From: Streptomyces sp. CB03234 | GTDB taxonomy: Bacteria > Actinomycetota > Actinomycetes > Streptomycetales > Streptomycetaceae | Direction of reading: 5' to 3' | Assembly: GCF_001905885.1 (NCBI RefSeq) | Contig: NZ_LIYH01000003.1 | Coordinates: 868,001-932,000, forward strand | DNA length: 64,000 bases | Shown: positions 1-8,165 of the stretch, one piece after another | Layout of the letters: each line of letters opens with the position of its first letter | How positions within the stretch are numbered: the stretch's first letter is position 1 | Made by a program: the position numbers and the translations under genes | The notes under the pieces: generated by a model | Seen by the model: only the letters and a program-made list of their open reading frames with translations | Databases searched by the model: none | Told to the model about the DNA's origin: nothing

Positions 1-234
1 GACGATGTTGACCGCGTTCACCGACCAGAAGTCGGGGAACTCGACGCCACGCTGCTCGAAGTTCACCGAGCCGTCGCGCCAGTTGGTCATGACGACGTCA
101 CGACGCTCCCACACGACCTCGTCGTACGGATGCACGCCAGGGGTGGTGTGGATGCGCTCGATACGCAGGCCCTTGCTCACCTTGGACCCCTTGGTACGGG
201 ACCCTCGTGCCGGGCCGCTCGCCGTCTCTGTCAT
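1..234 (-). CDS. nrdJ: Vitamin B12-dependent ribonucleotide reductase, N-terminal part (cut by window edge)
   Basis: Only the first 78 codons are in the window; the gene runs off the left edge. The leftward frame starts at ATG (232-234), preceded by GGGAGG at good spacing, and reads MTETASGPARGSRTKG, then a segment including GVHPYDEVVWERRD and FWSVNAVNIV. This is the N-terminus I know from Streptomyces class II (adenosylcobalamin-dependent) reductases, which make deoxyribonucleotides in the cytoplasm with or without oxygen. It lies 153 bp downstream of nrdR on the same strand, the usual actinomycete nrdR-nrdJ pair, and is probably cotranscribed and repressed by NrdR. I saw no B12 box in the gap. 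Confidence 0.88.
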   Translation of the reverse strand, partial: MTETASGPARGSRTKGSKVSKGLRIERIHTTPGVHPYDEVVWERRDVVMTNWRDGSVNFEQRGVEFPDFWSVNAVNIV

Positions 235-387
235 GCCGCCTCCCATATACGGGCAAAAACACCCTGAAGTGCCCAGATCTTCCCAAGGCACGGTTTCTGT
301 CTGTTGTCACGGGCACCACGCACAGCACCTGTGACACGTCAATTGCCGCTCAGCGGCTGATCGCCGGTCGCTCGCCGGTCCGGACGA

Positions 388-900
388 TCAGTCGGCGGCG
401 ACCGCGGGAACCGGGACCTCTGGGGTCGCACCGGTCCCGCTTTCCTCCACGGGGGGCCGCCGCTCGCGGAGCTCCGCGATGGCGGCCTCGAAGTCTTCGA
501 GCGAGTCGAACGCCCGGTACACGGACGCGAAGCGCAGGTACGCGACGAGGTCGAGCTCCTGCAGCGGGCCGAGTATGGCGAGTCCGACGTCGTGAGTGGT
601 CAGTTCCGCGCTGCCGGTGGCACGCACCGCCTCCTCGACCCGCTGGCCGAGCTTCGCGAGAGCATCCTCGGTGACCGGCCGCCCCTGGCACGCCTTGCGC
701 ACCCCGGAGATGACCTTGGTGCGGCTGAAGGGTTCCGTGACCCCGCTGCGCTTGATCACCATGAGGGACGCGGTCTCCACCGTGGTGAAACGGCGGGAGC
801 AGTCGGGGCACTGGCGGCGGCGGCGGATGGCCGTCCCGTCGTCGGTGGTGCGACTGTCGACGACACGGCTGTCGGGGTGCCTGCAGAAGGGGCAGTGCAT
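388..900 (-). CDS. nrdR: Transcriptional repressor NrdR
   Basis: 170 residues, the normal length. NrdR senses ATP/dATP and represses ribonucleotide reductase operons. Visible features: an N-terminal zinc ribbon opening MHCPFC, with the second Cys pair in CPDCSRRF near residue 33; then the ATP-cone domain (VIKRSGVTEPFSRTKV through about residue 135). The start is placed at the ATG whose product begins MHCPFC, because AAGGAGG lies about 10 nt upstream; an in-frame ATG six codons earlier is inside that Shine-Dalgarno and unlikely. The C-terminus (VEESGTGATPEVPVPAVAAD) is a variable tail. It precedes nrdJ on the same strand, and the two candidate NrdR boxes upstream suggest autorepression. Confidence 0.95.
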   Translation of the reverse strand: MHCPFCRHPDSRVVDSRTTDDGTAIRRRRQCPDCSRRFTTVETASLMVIKRSGVTEPFSRTKVISGVRKACQGRPVTEDALAKLGQRVEEAVRATGSAELTTHDVGLAILGPLQELDLVAYLRFASVYRAFDSLEDFEAAIAELRERRPPVEESGTGATPEVPVPAVAAD

Positions 901-1008
901 CTCCCAACCCTCCTTCACAGCACGACTGAATAGCCTCGTCAGGGCCCGTCAGAGCCCCTCGAAGCAGCCACAAGCATAGGCGATGACCACACCCCCAACA
1001 GACCGGGG

Positions 1009-1056
1009 ACCACAACTTGTGGGTGGCCGGGTCAATCCAACCACTAGATCTGGGGT
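1009..1056 (-). promoter_or_regulatory. Pair of candidate NrdR boxes upstream of nrdR
   Basis: Two related 16-bp elements lie at 1009-1024 (ACCACAACTTGTGGGT, containing the perfect palindrome CCACAA-C-TTGTGG) and 1040-1055 (ACCACTAGATCTGGGG). Read on the minus strand they share 11 of 16 positions. Their starts are 31 bp apart, leaving a 15-bp linker. NrdR boxes are known to come as 16-bp pairs about three helical turns apart in front of nrd operons, so number, length, spacing and location all fit. The match to the A/T-rich published consensus is only partial, as expected in a GC-rich genome. Confidence 0.6.
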
Positions 1057-2233
1057 CCAGCCGTCTTTTCGGCCCACAGCGCGTGTCGCGCACCCCGTCA
1101 TCGCCGACCGGCCCAGAGCCTACGGGAGGGGCACGTCGCCACGGATTCCGGGGGTCGGGGTCATCGCCCCGGTCGGCCTGCCGGAGGCCAGGCCGGACCG
1201 CCTCGGCGCCGCCTCATGGCTGCCTCGCGGGTCACCGTGGGCGGCGACCGTTGGGGCCGCCGCCCCGGAGGCAGCGGCCGGGACCGTACGCCCGACGGGG
1301 GCGCCCACGGACGGCCGGGAGCACCGCAACCGCCGGGCGCCGCCGGGCGCCCGGTACGCCACCGGGCGCCGCCGCGTCGCCAGCGGGTGCCACCGGATGC
1401 CCGGAGCGCCACCCGGTGCCACCGAGCGCCGCAGCCACCAGGCGCCACCGGCCGCCACCAGGTGTCCCGGGGGGTGCCGCAGGCCACCGCCTGGGCGTCC
1501 CAACAGCCGCCGGCACCGCCGGGCACCGGGATGGGTGCCGCAGGGCCGCCGGGTTGCCTCTGGCGCCGCCGGGCGTCGCGTGCCCGGGTTGCCGCCACGT
1601 GCCCGGTGCCGCCGGGCCGCCGGGGCCCGCGGGGGCCGCCGGGGCCCGCTCGGAGGTCGCCGACGGTGCCGCCGGGCGCCGCGTGGCGCCGCCGTGCGCA
1701 TCGGGACCCCCGGCGGACCCGCCATGGAGGCTGGTGCGGGTGCCGGCGGAATGCACCCGAGGTGACCGTGGAGATCACCGTGCAGATCGCTGTGAAGATC
1801 GCTGCGGGGCTGCCTGGAAATACAAGGCGGCTATAGGCGGGGTCCCACCGACACCCCACGAGTCACCTGGCGGTGGCGGATTCCCGCAGTGCCCAGGTGA
1901 TCGCCTTGCGGCACCGCGGCAATCGCTCGGCGGGCATTTCGAAGATCGTCAGGCGGAACGCCGTGACGATCACGGTACGGGACCACCCGGCGGGCCAAGC
2001 GGCCACGCGGCCCGCGGCCGTCCTGCGGGGCCACCAGGGCGAACGCCCGACCGCGCTCGATTCATGCCCCGCCCCACCCGGCGTCGGCGGTGGGCGTTAC
2101 CGTGATGGCCTGAATTGCCACCGCGCAAGAGGCCCACGGGGCGCGAGAGACCCCACGGGCCGTAGAAAGATCACCAAGCGATCGCACATACACCTAGTCA
2201 CACGCACACGTAAGCCAATCTGCGATTTTTCAC
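1057..2233. repeat. GC-rich intergenic spacer with degenerate GCCACCGGGCGCC-like repeats
   Basis: The roughly 1.4 kb between nrdR and lexA holds no gene I can support. From about 1300 to 1700 the sequence is a run of imperfect units resembling GCCACCGGGCGCC or GCCGCCGGGCGCC at irregular spacing of roughly 12-18 bp. Because the stretch is almost pure G+C, several frames on both strands are open for 170-360 codons, but none shows a codon-position bias, a ribosome site or a recognisable fold; the best frames give only Pro/Gly/Arg/Ala-rich text. From about 1760 to 2233 the composition becomes more ordinary, still with no gene. Confidence 0.6.
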
Positions 2234-2249
2234 TCGAACGTGTGTTTGG
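2234..2249 (+). promoter_or_regulatory. LexA operator (SOS box) in front of lexA
   Basis: TCGAACGTGTGTTTGG fits the Gram-positive/actinobacterial SOS box TCGAAC-N4-GTTYGA, with both GAAC and GTTT half sites intact. It lies about 60 bp upstream of the lexA start codon, where an autoregulatory operator is expected. A second, weaker copy lies in front of recA in this window. Confidence 0.82.
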
Positions 2250-2310
2250 CGCAACCTTTCGAAAGCAACTACCGTTGTCCAGCTAGGGAGACCATTCGAG
2301 AGGGGCCGAC

Positions 2311-3096
2311 GTGACCACCACCGCAGACAGTGCCACTATCACTGCCCAGGACCGTTCCCAGAGCCGACTCGAGCCGGTGCATGCCATGAACGAAGTGACC
2401 ACGAGTGCGGAGGGCCCCAAGCCCACGCGCTCGCTGCCCGGGCGACCTCCAGGCATCCGGGCGGACAGCTCCGGGCTCACGGACCGGCAGCGGCGGGTCA
2501 TCGAGGTCATTCGGGACTCGGTGCAGCGGCGCGGTTACCCGCCGTCGATGCGCGAGATCGGCCAGGCGGTGGGGCTGTCCAGCACCTCGTCGGTCGCGCA
2601 CCAGCTGATGGCACTGGAGCGCAAGGGGTTCTTGCGCAGGGACCCGCACCGGCCCAGGGCCTACGAGGTCCGCGGGTCCGACCAGCCGAGCACCCAGCCG
2701 ACCGACACCACGGGCAAGCCCGCCGCGTCGTACGTCCCGCTCGTCGGCCGTATCGCGGCCGGTGGCCCCATTCTCGCCGAGGAATCGGTCGAGGACGTGT
2801 TCCCCCTCCCCCGCCAGCTGGTCGGTGACGGCGAGCTGTTCGTGCTGAAGGTCGTCGGCGACTCGATGATCGAGGCCGCCATCTGTGACGGCGACTGGGT
2901 GACCGTGCGCCGCCAGCCCGTCGCGGAGAACGGCGACATCGTCGCCGCGATGCTGGACGGCGAAGCCACCGTCAAGCGCTTCAAGCGGGAGGACGGCCAT
3001 GTCTGGCTGCTCCCGCACAACGCGGCATACCAGCCGATCCCGGGTGACGAGGCGACGATCCTCGGCAAGGTGGTGGCGGTACTGCGGCGGGTGTGA
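2311..3096 (+). CDS. lexA: LexA repressor / self-cleaving serine peptidase
   Basis: 261 residues starting at GTG. LexA represses the DNA-damage regulon and cleaves itself when bound to RecA filaments. The N-terminal winged-helix domain spans about residues 55-120 (LTDRQRRVIEVIRDSV, then YPPSMREIGQAVGLSS). The C-terminal S24 peptidase domain has the Ala150-Gly151 scissile bond in RIAAGGPI, nucleophile Ser185 in GDSM and general base Lys222 in TVKRF. The roughly 50-residue N-terminal extension before the DNA-binding domain is typical of Streptomyces LexA. An SOS box lies upstream and recA is in the same window. The gene is convergent with dinG and separated from it by two strong hairpins. Confidence 0.97.
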   Translation: MTTTADSATITAQDRSQSRLEPVHAMNEVTTSAEGPKPTRSLPGRPPGIRADSSGLTDRQRRVIEVIRDSVQRRGYPPSMREIGQAVGLSSTSSVAHQLMALERKGFLRRDPHRPRAYEVRGSDQPSTQPTDTTGKPAASYVPLVGRIAAGGPILAEESVEDVFPLPRQLVGDGELFVLKVVGDSMIEAAICDGDWVTVRRQPVAENGDIVAAMLDGEATVKRFKREDGHVWLLPHNAAYQPIPGDEATILGKVVAVLRRV

Positions 3097-3120
3097 CACA
3101 CCTCGCCGGCTCCGACCGGG

Positions 3121-3149
3121 CCCCGGGACCCACTGCGCCGGTCCCGGGG
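3121..3149 (+). terminator. Hairpin terminator after lexA
   Basis: Perfect 10-bp stem CCCCGGGACC / GGTCCCGGGG with a 9-nt loop, 24 bp after the lexA stop codon. The following TCTGCTTGTG is only mildly T-rich, as usual in Streptomyces. Confidence 0.75.
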
Positions 3150-3190
3150 TCTGCTTGTGCGCACACGGCTCCTGCGGCTCCCCGGTCCCG

Positions 3191-3222
3191 GCCGGTCCCG
3201 CCGGTGAACCGGCGGGACCGGC
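3191..3222. terminator. Bidirectional 14-bp hairpin between lexA and dinG
   Basis: GCCGGTCCCGCCGG and its exact complement are separated by TGAA, giving a 14-bp perfect stem. It sits between the convergent ends of lexA and dinG and could stop transcription from either side. Flanking copies of GGTCCCG and GGGACC show that the whole spacer is built from the same motif. Confidence 0.65.
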
Positions 3223-3253
3223 CGGACCCGCCGGGACCGGGCAGGCGTAACCG

Positions 3254-5233
3254 TTACGCGTCGGCCGCCTTGGCGGCGGCATCGATCGCGGCAAGGGAGC
3301 GGCGCACCTGGTTGCGGTCCGTGGTGTACCAGAAGTCGGGCAGCGAGGCCCGCAGGTAGCTGCCGTACCGGGCGTTCGCCAGGCGGGGGTCCAGAACGGC
3401 GACCACTCCACGGTCGCCCGTGGCACGGACCAGCCGCCCCGCACCCTGCGCCATGAGCAGCGCCGCGTGCGTCGCCGCGACAGCCATGAAGCCGTTCCCG
3501 CCCGCCTCCTCCACCGCCTTCTGGCGGGCGCTCATCAGCGGGTCGTCGGGCCTGGGGAACGGGATGCGGTCCATCACGACGAGCTGGCAGTTCGGCCCGG
3601 GAACATCGACGCCCTGCCAGAGCGAGAGGGTGCCGAAGAGGCAGGTCTCCGGGTCATTCGCGAAGTTCTTGATCAGTTCGCCCAGCGTGTCCTCACCCTG
3701 GAGCAGGATCGGCTTGTCGAGCCTGCCGCGAAGCTCCTCAGCCGCGGCCTGGGCCGCCCGCATGGACGAGAAGAGACCCAGCGTACGGCCGCCGGCGGCT
3801 TCGACGAGCTCGGCGAGCTCATCCATCATGTCGCCGCGGCTGCCCTCCCTGCCCGGGGTGGCCAGGTGCCTGGCGACGTACAGGATTCCCTGCTTGGGGT
3901 AGTCGAACGGCGAGCCGACGTCGATGCCCTTCCAGACCGGTACGTCCTCGTCCTCCGTGCCGGCGGTGCCCTCCGGGGGAAGGCCGAGGGAGGCGCCGAC
4001 ACCGTTGAAGTCACCGCCGAGCTTGAGCGTGGCGGAGGTGAGGACGACGGACCGCTCGGCGAAGAGCTTCTCGCGCAGCAGGCCGGAGACGGACAGCGGC
4101 GCCACCCGCAGCGACGCCCCGAAACGGTCATGGCGCTCGTACCAGACGACGTCGTACTCGGATCCCTGGGTGATGCGCTCGGCCACGTCATGGACGGTCT
4201 CCACGGACGCCTTGGCCTGCTTGCGGACCGCGTCCTCGTCCTGGACGGACTTGTCACGCGTCGTGCCCAGGGACGAGATGACCGCCCGCGCCGCGTCACG
4301 CAGCGCCATCAGCGCGTACGCGAGGTCCTCCGGGATCTCCTCCAGGCGGCCGGGCAGGGCCAGCTCCATCAGCCGCTCGAAGCCTTCGGCCGCAGTCTGG
4401 AGCTGATCGGCGACCTTCTCGTCGACCAGCTTGGCCGCTCGGCGTACGGCACGGTTGACCTGGCCGGGCGTGAGCTCGCCGGTGGCGACGCCGGTGACCC
4501 GGGAGACCAGCTCGTGAGCCTCGTCGACGATCAGGACGTCGTGCTGCGGGAGCACCGGCGCGCCCTCGATCGCGTCGATGGCGAGCAGGGCGTGGTTGGT
4601 GACCACGACATCGGCGAGCTTGGCGCGCTCCCGCGCGGCCTCGGCGAAGCACTCGGCTCCGTAGGCGCACTTCGACGCGCCCAGGCATTCGCGGGACGAG
4701 ACGGAGACCTGGCCCCAGGCGCGGTCCGACACACCGGGCGTCAGATCGTCCCTGTCCCCGGTCTCGGTCTCGTCGGACCAGTCGCGCAGGCGCAGCAGGT
4801 CCTGGCCGAGCTTGCTGGTCGGCGCGGCCGCCTCGAAGGGATCGAAGAGGCCGTCCTCCTCTTCCTGCGGGACGCCCTCGTGGAGGCGGTGCAGACACAG
4901 GTAGTTCGAGCGTCCCTTGAGCATGGCGAACTCCGGGCGGCGCCGCAGCTGCGGATGCAGGGCGTCGACCGTGCGCGGCAGGTCGCGCTCCACGAGCTGC
5001 CGCTGGAGGGCCAGCGTCGCGGTGGCGACCACCACCCGGTCCCCGTGGGCCAGCGCGGGCACCAGGTAACCCAGGGACTTTCCGGTGCCGGTGCCGGCCT
5101 GGACCAGCAGGTGGGAACCGTCGTCGATGGCCTGCGCGACGGCCTCGGCCATGGTGACCTGGCCTGGCCGTTCCACGCCGCCGACGGCGGTGACGGCGGC
5201 GTGGAGGAGCTCGGGGAGGGATGGCTTCGTCAT
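3254..5233 (-). CDS. dinG: DinG/XPD-family ATP-dependent DNA helicase
   Basis: 659 residues. A superfamily 2, 5'-3' helicase acting on damaged or structured DNA. Walker A is GTGTGKS at residues 47-53; the DEAH box lies in LIVDEAHELV. Four cysteines (one in NYLCLHRL, three in ECLGASKCAYGAECF) form the expected Fe-S cluster ligand set between motifs I and II. Later motifs include VVLTSATL, LWQGVDVPG and the GAGRLVR arginine-finger region. Its position beside lexA fits a repair role, but I saw no SOS box in front of it. Instead it starts only 37 bp after the siderophore synthetase stop codon on the same strand, so it may receive read-through from that operon. ATG start; GGGTGG is upstream. Confidence 0.93.
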   Translation of the reverse strand: MTKPSLPELLHAAVTAVGGVERPGQVTMAEAVAQAIDDGSHLLVQAGTGTGKSLGYLVPALAHGDRVVVATATLALQRQLVERDLPRTVDALHPQLRRRPEFAMLKGRSNYLCLHRLHEGVPQEEEDGLFDPFEAAAPTSKLGQDLLRLRDWSDETETGDRDDLTPGVSDRAWGQVSVSSRECLGASKCAYGAECFAEAARERAKLADVVVTNHALLAIDAIEGAPVLPQHDVLIVDEAHELVSRVTGVATGELTPGQVNRAVRRAAKLVDEKVADQLQTAAEGFERLMELALPGRLEEIPEDLAYALMALRDAARAVISSLGTTRDKSVQDEDAVRKQAKASVETVHDVAERITQGSEYDVVWYERHDRFGASLRVAPLSVSGLLREKLFAERSVVLTSATLKLGGDFNGVGASLGLPPEGTAGTEDEDVPVWKGIDVGSPFDYPKQGILYVARHLATPGREGSRGDMMDELAELVEAAGGRTLGLFSSMRAAQAAAEELRGRLDKPILLQGEDTLGELIKNFANDPETCLFGTLSLWQGVDVPGPNCQLVVMDRIPFPRPDDPLMSARQKAVEEAGGNGFMAVAATHAALLMAQGAGRLVRATGDRGVVAVLDPRLANARYGSYLRASLPDFWYTTDRNQVRRSLAAIDAAAKAADA

Positions 5234-5270
5234 AGCCAGTCCACCCTACGGCGCGCCACTGACAATCGGA

Positions 5271-7277
5271 TCACGCGAGTGGATTGCGGACGGTGCCGTG
5301 GATGGCGGCGTGCGGGCGCTCGGAACGGTCGCGGTAGCCGTCCAGGTGCAGCCGGTTGCGGTTGAGGCACAGCCGCTGGATACGCGGTGTGAGCAGGTCG
5401 AACAGCTCGTAACGGTCCTTGAGCGCCGGGAAGCGCGCCTGGTGCCGCAGGATTTCAGCCCGTACGAGTGACCAGAAGTCCTCCTCGGGTACTCCCAGTT
5501 GCTCTTCGCACAGGGGCGCCAGGAAGCGGAAAACGCCGACGAAGAGGCCGGAGTGGATGAACTGGGTCAGGAAGCCGGGCTCCTCGGTCAGGAGGACGGC
5601 CCGTACGTCGTCCGGCATCGTGTCGTGCTCGGGCAGCGGCCGGGCACTGACGTTGATGTCGTCGACGAAGTCCTTGATCGCCAGCCGTACGGGGACGTCG
5701 TGGTCGTCGAAGACGACGATGGCGTTCTCGCCGTGCGGGGAGAAGACGGTGCCGTAGCGGTAGAGGAAGTGCAGGAGGGGTGGCAGCAGGGCGGCGAAGA
5801 GGTGGCGGAGCCAGGCTTTGGGGGTCAGCCCCGACCGGGCCACCAGTTCGGCGGTGAAGGCGCGGCCCCGGGGGTCGGTGTGGAGGAGCGACGCGAGGGT
5901 ACGGGCGCGTTCGCCGGGCGGCAGGCACAGCGGTTCGCGCCAGATCGCGCCGAGCAGTTCCTTGTACTGGTACGGGGCCTCGGGGAGGTGGTCGTACAGC
6001 GGATGCTCGACCGTGACGGAGGCGACCTCGCCCAGGAGGATCACACCGCAGTCGTCGCGCAGGAACGGATCGGCGTCCCGCAGCGCGTGCACCCAGGCGG
6101 TGACGGCGGGAGCCGCCAGGGTGCGCTCGGTCGGCAGTCCGCGCCAGACGAGGGTGTTCAGGACGGACAGCGGCAGCTTGACGCTGAACCGGTCGGGCCG
6201 GCTGACGTTGAGGAACGTACGGATCGACTGCTGCGGCAGCCGCAGATCGCTGTCGGCGGGGAGCGGCACGATCGCGCCCTCGGCGACGGCGGGCGCGTAG
6301 AGCGGCAGCAGCACCTCGTCCCACTGCCAGGGGTGCACGGGGAGGTAGAGGTACGTCGCGGGGTCGAGGCCGCGGGCGCGGAGTACGGCGGCGAAGGTGT
6401 CGCGGACGGCCGGGGCGAGCTCGCGGTCGTAGAGGTGCGCGGGGGTGTCGAGTGCGGGAACCCCGCGGTAGGCGGCGAGAGCGGTGCTCACGGCGATCCA
6501 GGGCAGCGGGGCGGGTCGGCGTGCTTCGGGCGCCCACTGGACCGCGTCGGTGGCGGAGAAGCCGATGCGGCCCTTGTTGAAGACGATCCACGGGTGGCCG
6601 GTCTGGTGGCCTTCGAGTTCCGCGTAACCGAGGTCGGCGAGCCGGTCGGCCGGGAGGGCGCTGTGGTCCAGCCGGGCGTCGGCGGCGAGGGTGATGGTCA
6701 GCTCGCGGAGGAGGTGGCCGAGCGTGGCTCCGTCCAGGCGGAGGAGGCGGCGGGCCCGGACCAGGAAGTCGAGGGGGTCGGTGTAGGGGTGGCCGTCGCG
6801 GGCGATCGAGTGGGGGTCGACCCGCCAGCTGCCGTAGGCGGTCCGGCGCGCCGCGAAGGCGAGGGCGGAGCCGTCGTCGAGTCTCAGCGTGTACGCGTCG
6901 GTCGGCGGCCCTCCGTCCGGCGTGTGCCGGGCACCGGTCCCGCTCCGGCCGGCTGCGTGACCGGCCCGGGAGGCGGCGGAGTCACCGTCCTGCGCGGTGG
7001 ATGGCCGGGTCGGCTCGATGATCTCCTCGTAGGCGAATTCGCCGAGCATCTTCGCGAGGAGGCGGCGGGAGGCCCGGGCCCACGCCTGCGGATTCAGCTC
7101 GGCCGGCGCGGCCGGAGCCGGCGGCACCGGGTGCGTCGGCGGGATGGCCGGGGCCGGCGGTGCTGCGGGCGTCGGCGGAGTGGTCCGGGCCGGCGGCACT
7201 GCGGGCGTCGGCGGGGCGGGTGCTGTCGGCGGGGCGGGCGGCTCCGCGGAGTCATGGGTGGCAGGGGGTTTCGGCAC
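5271..7277 (-). CDS. IucA/IucC-family NIS siderophore synthetase with Pro/Ala-rich N-terminal extension
   Basis: 668 residues, last gene of a four-gene siderophore operon. NIS synthetases adenylate a citrate-type carboxylate and condense it with an amine. Visible family motifs: GHPWIVFNKGRIGF, LYLPVHPWQWDEV (the HPWQ nucleotide-binding motif), SPHGENAIVV and IKDFVDDINVS. The GTG start has GGAGGAG 5 nt upstream, so the first 60 or so residues, a tract of repeated P-P-A-P and P-P-T units, appear to be translated. This extension is unusual and may be a flexible linker. A second low-complexity insert is visible near residues 95-125 (Ala/Gly/Arg-rich). Neighbours are the GNAT gene (60 bp upstream) and dinG (37 bp downstream). 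Confidence 0.9.
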   Translation of the reverse strand: MPKPPATHDSAEPPAPPTAPAPPTPAVPPARTTPPTPAAPPAPAIPPTHPVPPAPAAPAELNPQAWARASRRLLAKMLGEFAYEEIIEPTRPSTAQDGDSAASRAGHAAGRSGTGARHTPDGGPPTDAYTLRLDDGSALAFAARRTAYGSWRVDPHSIARDGHPYTDPLDFLVRARRLLRLDGATLGHLLRELTITLAADARLDHSALPADRLADLGYAELEGHQTGHPWIVFNKGRIGFSATDAVQWAPEARRPAPLPWIAVSTALAAYRGVPALDTPAHLYDRELAPAVRDTFAAVLRARGLDPATYLYLPVHPWQWDEVLLPLYAPAVAEGAIVPLPADSDLRLPQQSIRTFLNVSRPDRFSVKLPLSVLNTLVWRGLPTERTLAAPAVTAWVHALRDADPFLRDDCGVILLGEVASVTVEHPLYDHLPEAPYQYKELLGAIWREPLCLPPGERARTLASLLHTDPRGRAFTAELVARSGLTPKAWLRHLFAALLPPLLHFLYRYGTVFSPHGENAIVVFDDHDVPVRLAIKDFVDDINVSARPLPEHDTMPDDVRAVLLTEEPGFLTQFIHSGLFVGVFRFLAPLCEEQLGVPEEDFWSLVRAEILRHQARFPALKDRYELFDLLTPRIQRLCLNRNRLHLDGYRDRSERPHAAIHGTVRNPLA

Positions 7278-7337
7278 GGGGACTCCTCCGGGTGGAACCG
7301 ATGCGGGTCGAGCGGTGTATGTAAAGCAGCAGGGTGT

Positions 7338-8126
7338 TCACAGCAGGTGTCGCAAGGCTCGGTCGCGGATCATGAGGGCAGCTCGCTTGTCGGGAAGGTC
7401 GAGTTCGGCGGAGAAGCGGAAGCCGGCGCTCAGAAAGGCCGAGACGGAGGGGGTGTTGCGGATGTCCGGTTCGGCGATGACACGTGTGCAGCTGAGGCGG
7501 TTGTCGAGGACGAGGTCGGAGACGGCTCTGAGCAGGGTGGTGCCGACGCCCCGGCCGCGGTCGGCGACGCCTCCGATGAGCAGGTGGATACCGGTGTCGT
7601 GAGGCCGGGCCGGATACTGGCGGGCCAGCGGGTCGAGGTCGGCGCGGTAGATCTCGAAGTAGCTCACGGGAGTGCCTTCGAGCACGCCCAGGCACGGCAC
7701 GCTGCGTCCGTCGCCGTCGAGTTGGGCGCGCAGGTGGGCGTCCGTGACGGACTCGGGTCCGGCGAGTTCCCAGAACGCGGCGACTGCGGGGTCGTTCATC
7801 CACCGGCTGATCAGCGCGAGGTCGCGCGCGATGCGTACGGGGACGAGTTGGAAGTGACCGAGGGGGGTGGGGGCAGGGCCCCAGCCGGCGACGGTGTCGA
7901 GCAGATCGCCGGCGCCGTCGTCCAGCGGCTGGTGTCCGCTGGACGGGCCGTCCGGGCCGTCCGGGCCGTCCGGGCCGTCCGGGCCGTCCGGGCCGTCCGG
8001 GCCGTCCGGGCCGAACAGCGAGATCAGCTCGTCGGGCAACCGCAGATCCAGGGTGTCCTCCGTGCCCACGCCGGCCGGCGCGGGGGAACTGGGTCCGGTG
8101 TCGGAGCTCGCATCGGTGGGAGGCAC
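7338..8126 (-). CDS. GNAT acyltransferase of the siderophore operon, with (Gly-Pro-Asp) repeat
   Basis: 262 residues. The C-terminal 170 or so residues are a GNAT fold of the siderophore type (AlcB/IucB/RhbD/MbtK-like): FQLVPVRIARDLALISRWMND at the start, HLLIGGVADRGRGVGTTLL as the acetyl-CoA-binding motif A, and IAEPDIRNTPSVSAFLSAGF near the end. The likely role is acylation of an amine or hydroxylamine of the siderophore building block. The N-terminal 90 residues are low complexity and include about seven G-P-D triplets encoded by a 9-bp tandem repeat. GTG start, with GAGGAC about 10 nt upstream. It lies between the two synthetase genes with gaps of 39 and 60 bp. The acyl donor cannot be read from sequence. 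Confidence 0.82.
   Translation of the reverse strand: MPPTDASSDTGPSSPAPAGVGTEDTLDLRLPDELISLFGPDGPDGPDGPDGPDGPDGPDGPSSGHQPLDDGAGDLLDTVAGWGPAPTPLGHFQLVPVRIARDLALISRWMNDPAVAAFWELAGPESVTDAHLRAQLDGDGRSVPCLGVLEGTPVSYFEIYRADLDPLARQYPARPHDTGIHLLIGGVADRGRGVGTTLLRAVSDLVLDNRLSCTRVIAEPDIRNTPSVSAFLSAGFRFSAELDLPDKRAALMIRDRALRHLL
7945..8013. repeat. 9-bp tandem repeat, about 7.7 copies, inside the GNAT gene
   Basis: GGGCCGTCC is repeated without error seven times, followed by a partial copy. On the coding (minus) strand it encodes Gly-Pro-Asp triplets. The lack of any synonymous drift points to recent slippage expansion. Confidence 0.95.
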
Positions 8127-8165
8127 GGGGCGCTGTCCTCTCGGCGGTTCGGGTGGTGTGTGGGG

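Noticed and set aside
235..387. Possible B12 riboswitch between nrdR and nrdJ
   Set aside because: The gap is too short and shows no B12-box-like sequence.
1017..2105. Long open frames (up to 362 codons) in the nrdR-lexA spacer, one with collagen-like Gly-X-Y patches
   Set aside because: Open frames occur on both strands at once, explained by extreme G+C and repeats; no ribosome site, no consistent codon-position bias and no known fold.
5234..5270. LexA box in front of dinG
   Set aside because: No GAAC-N4-GTTC-like sequence in the short gap or nearby.
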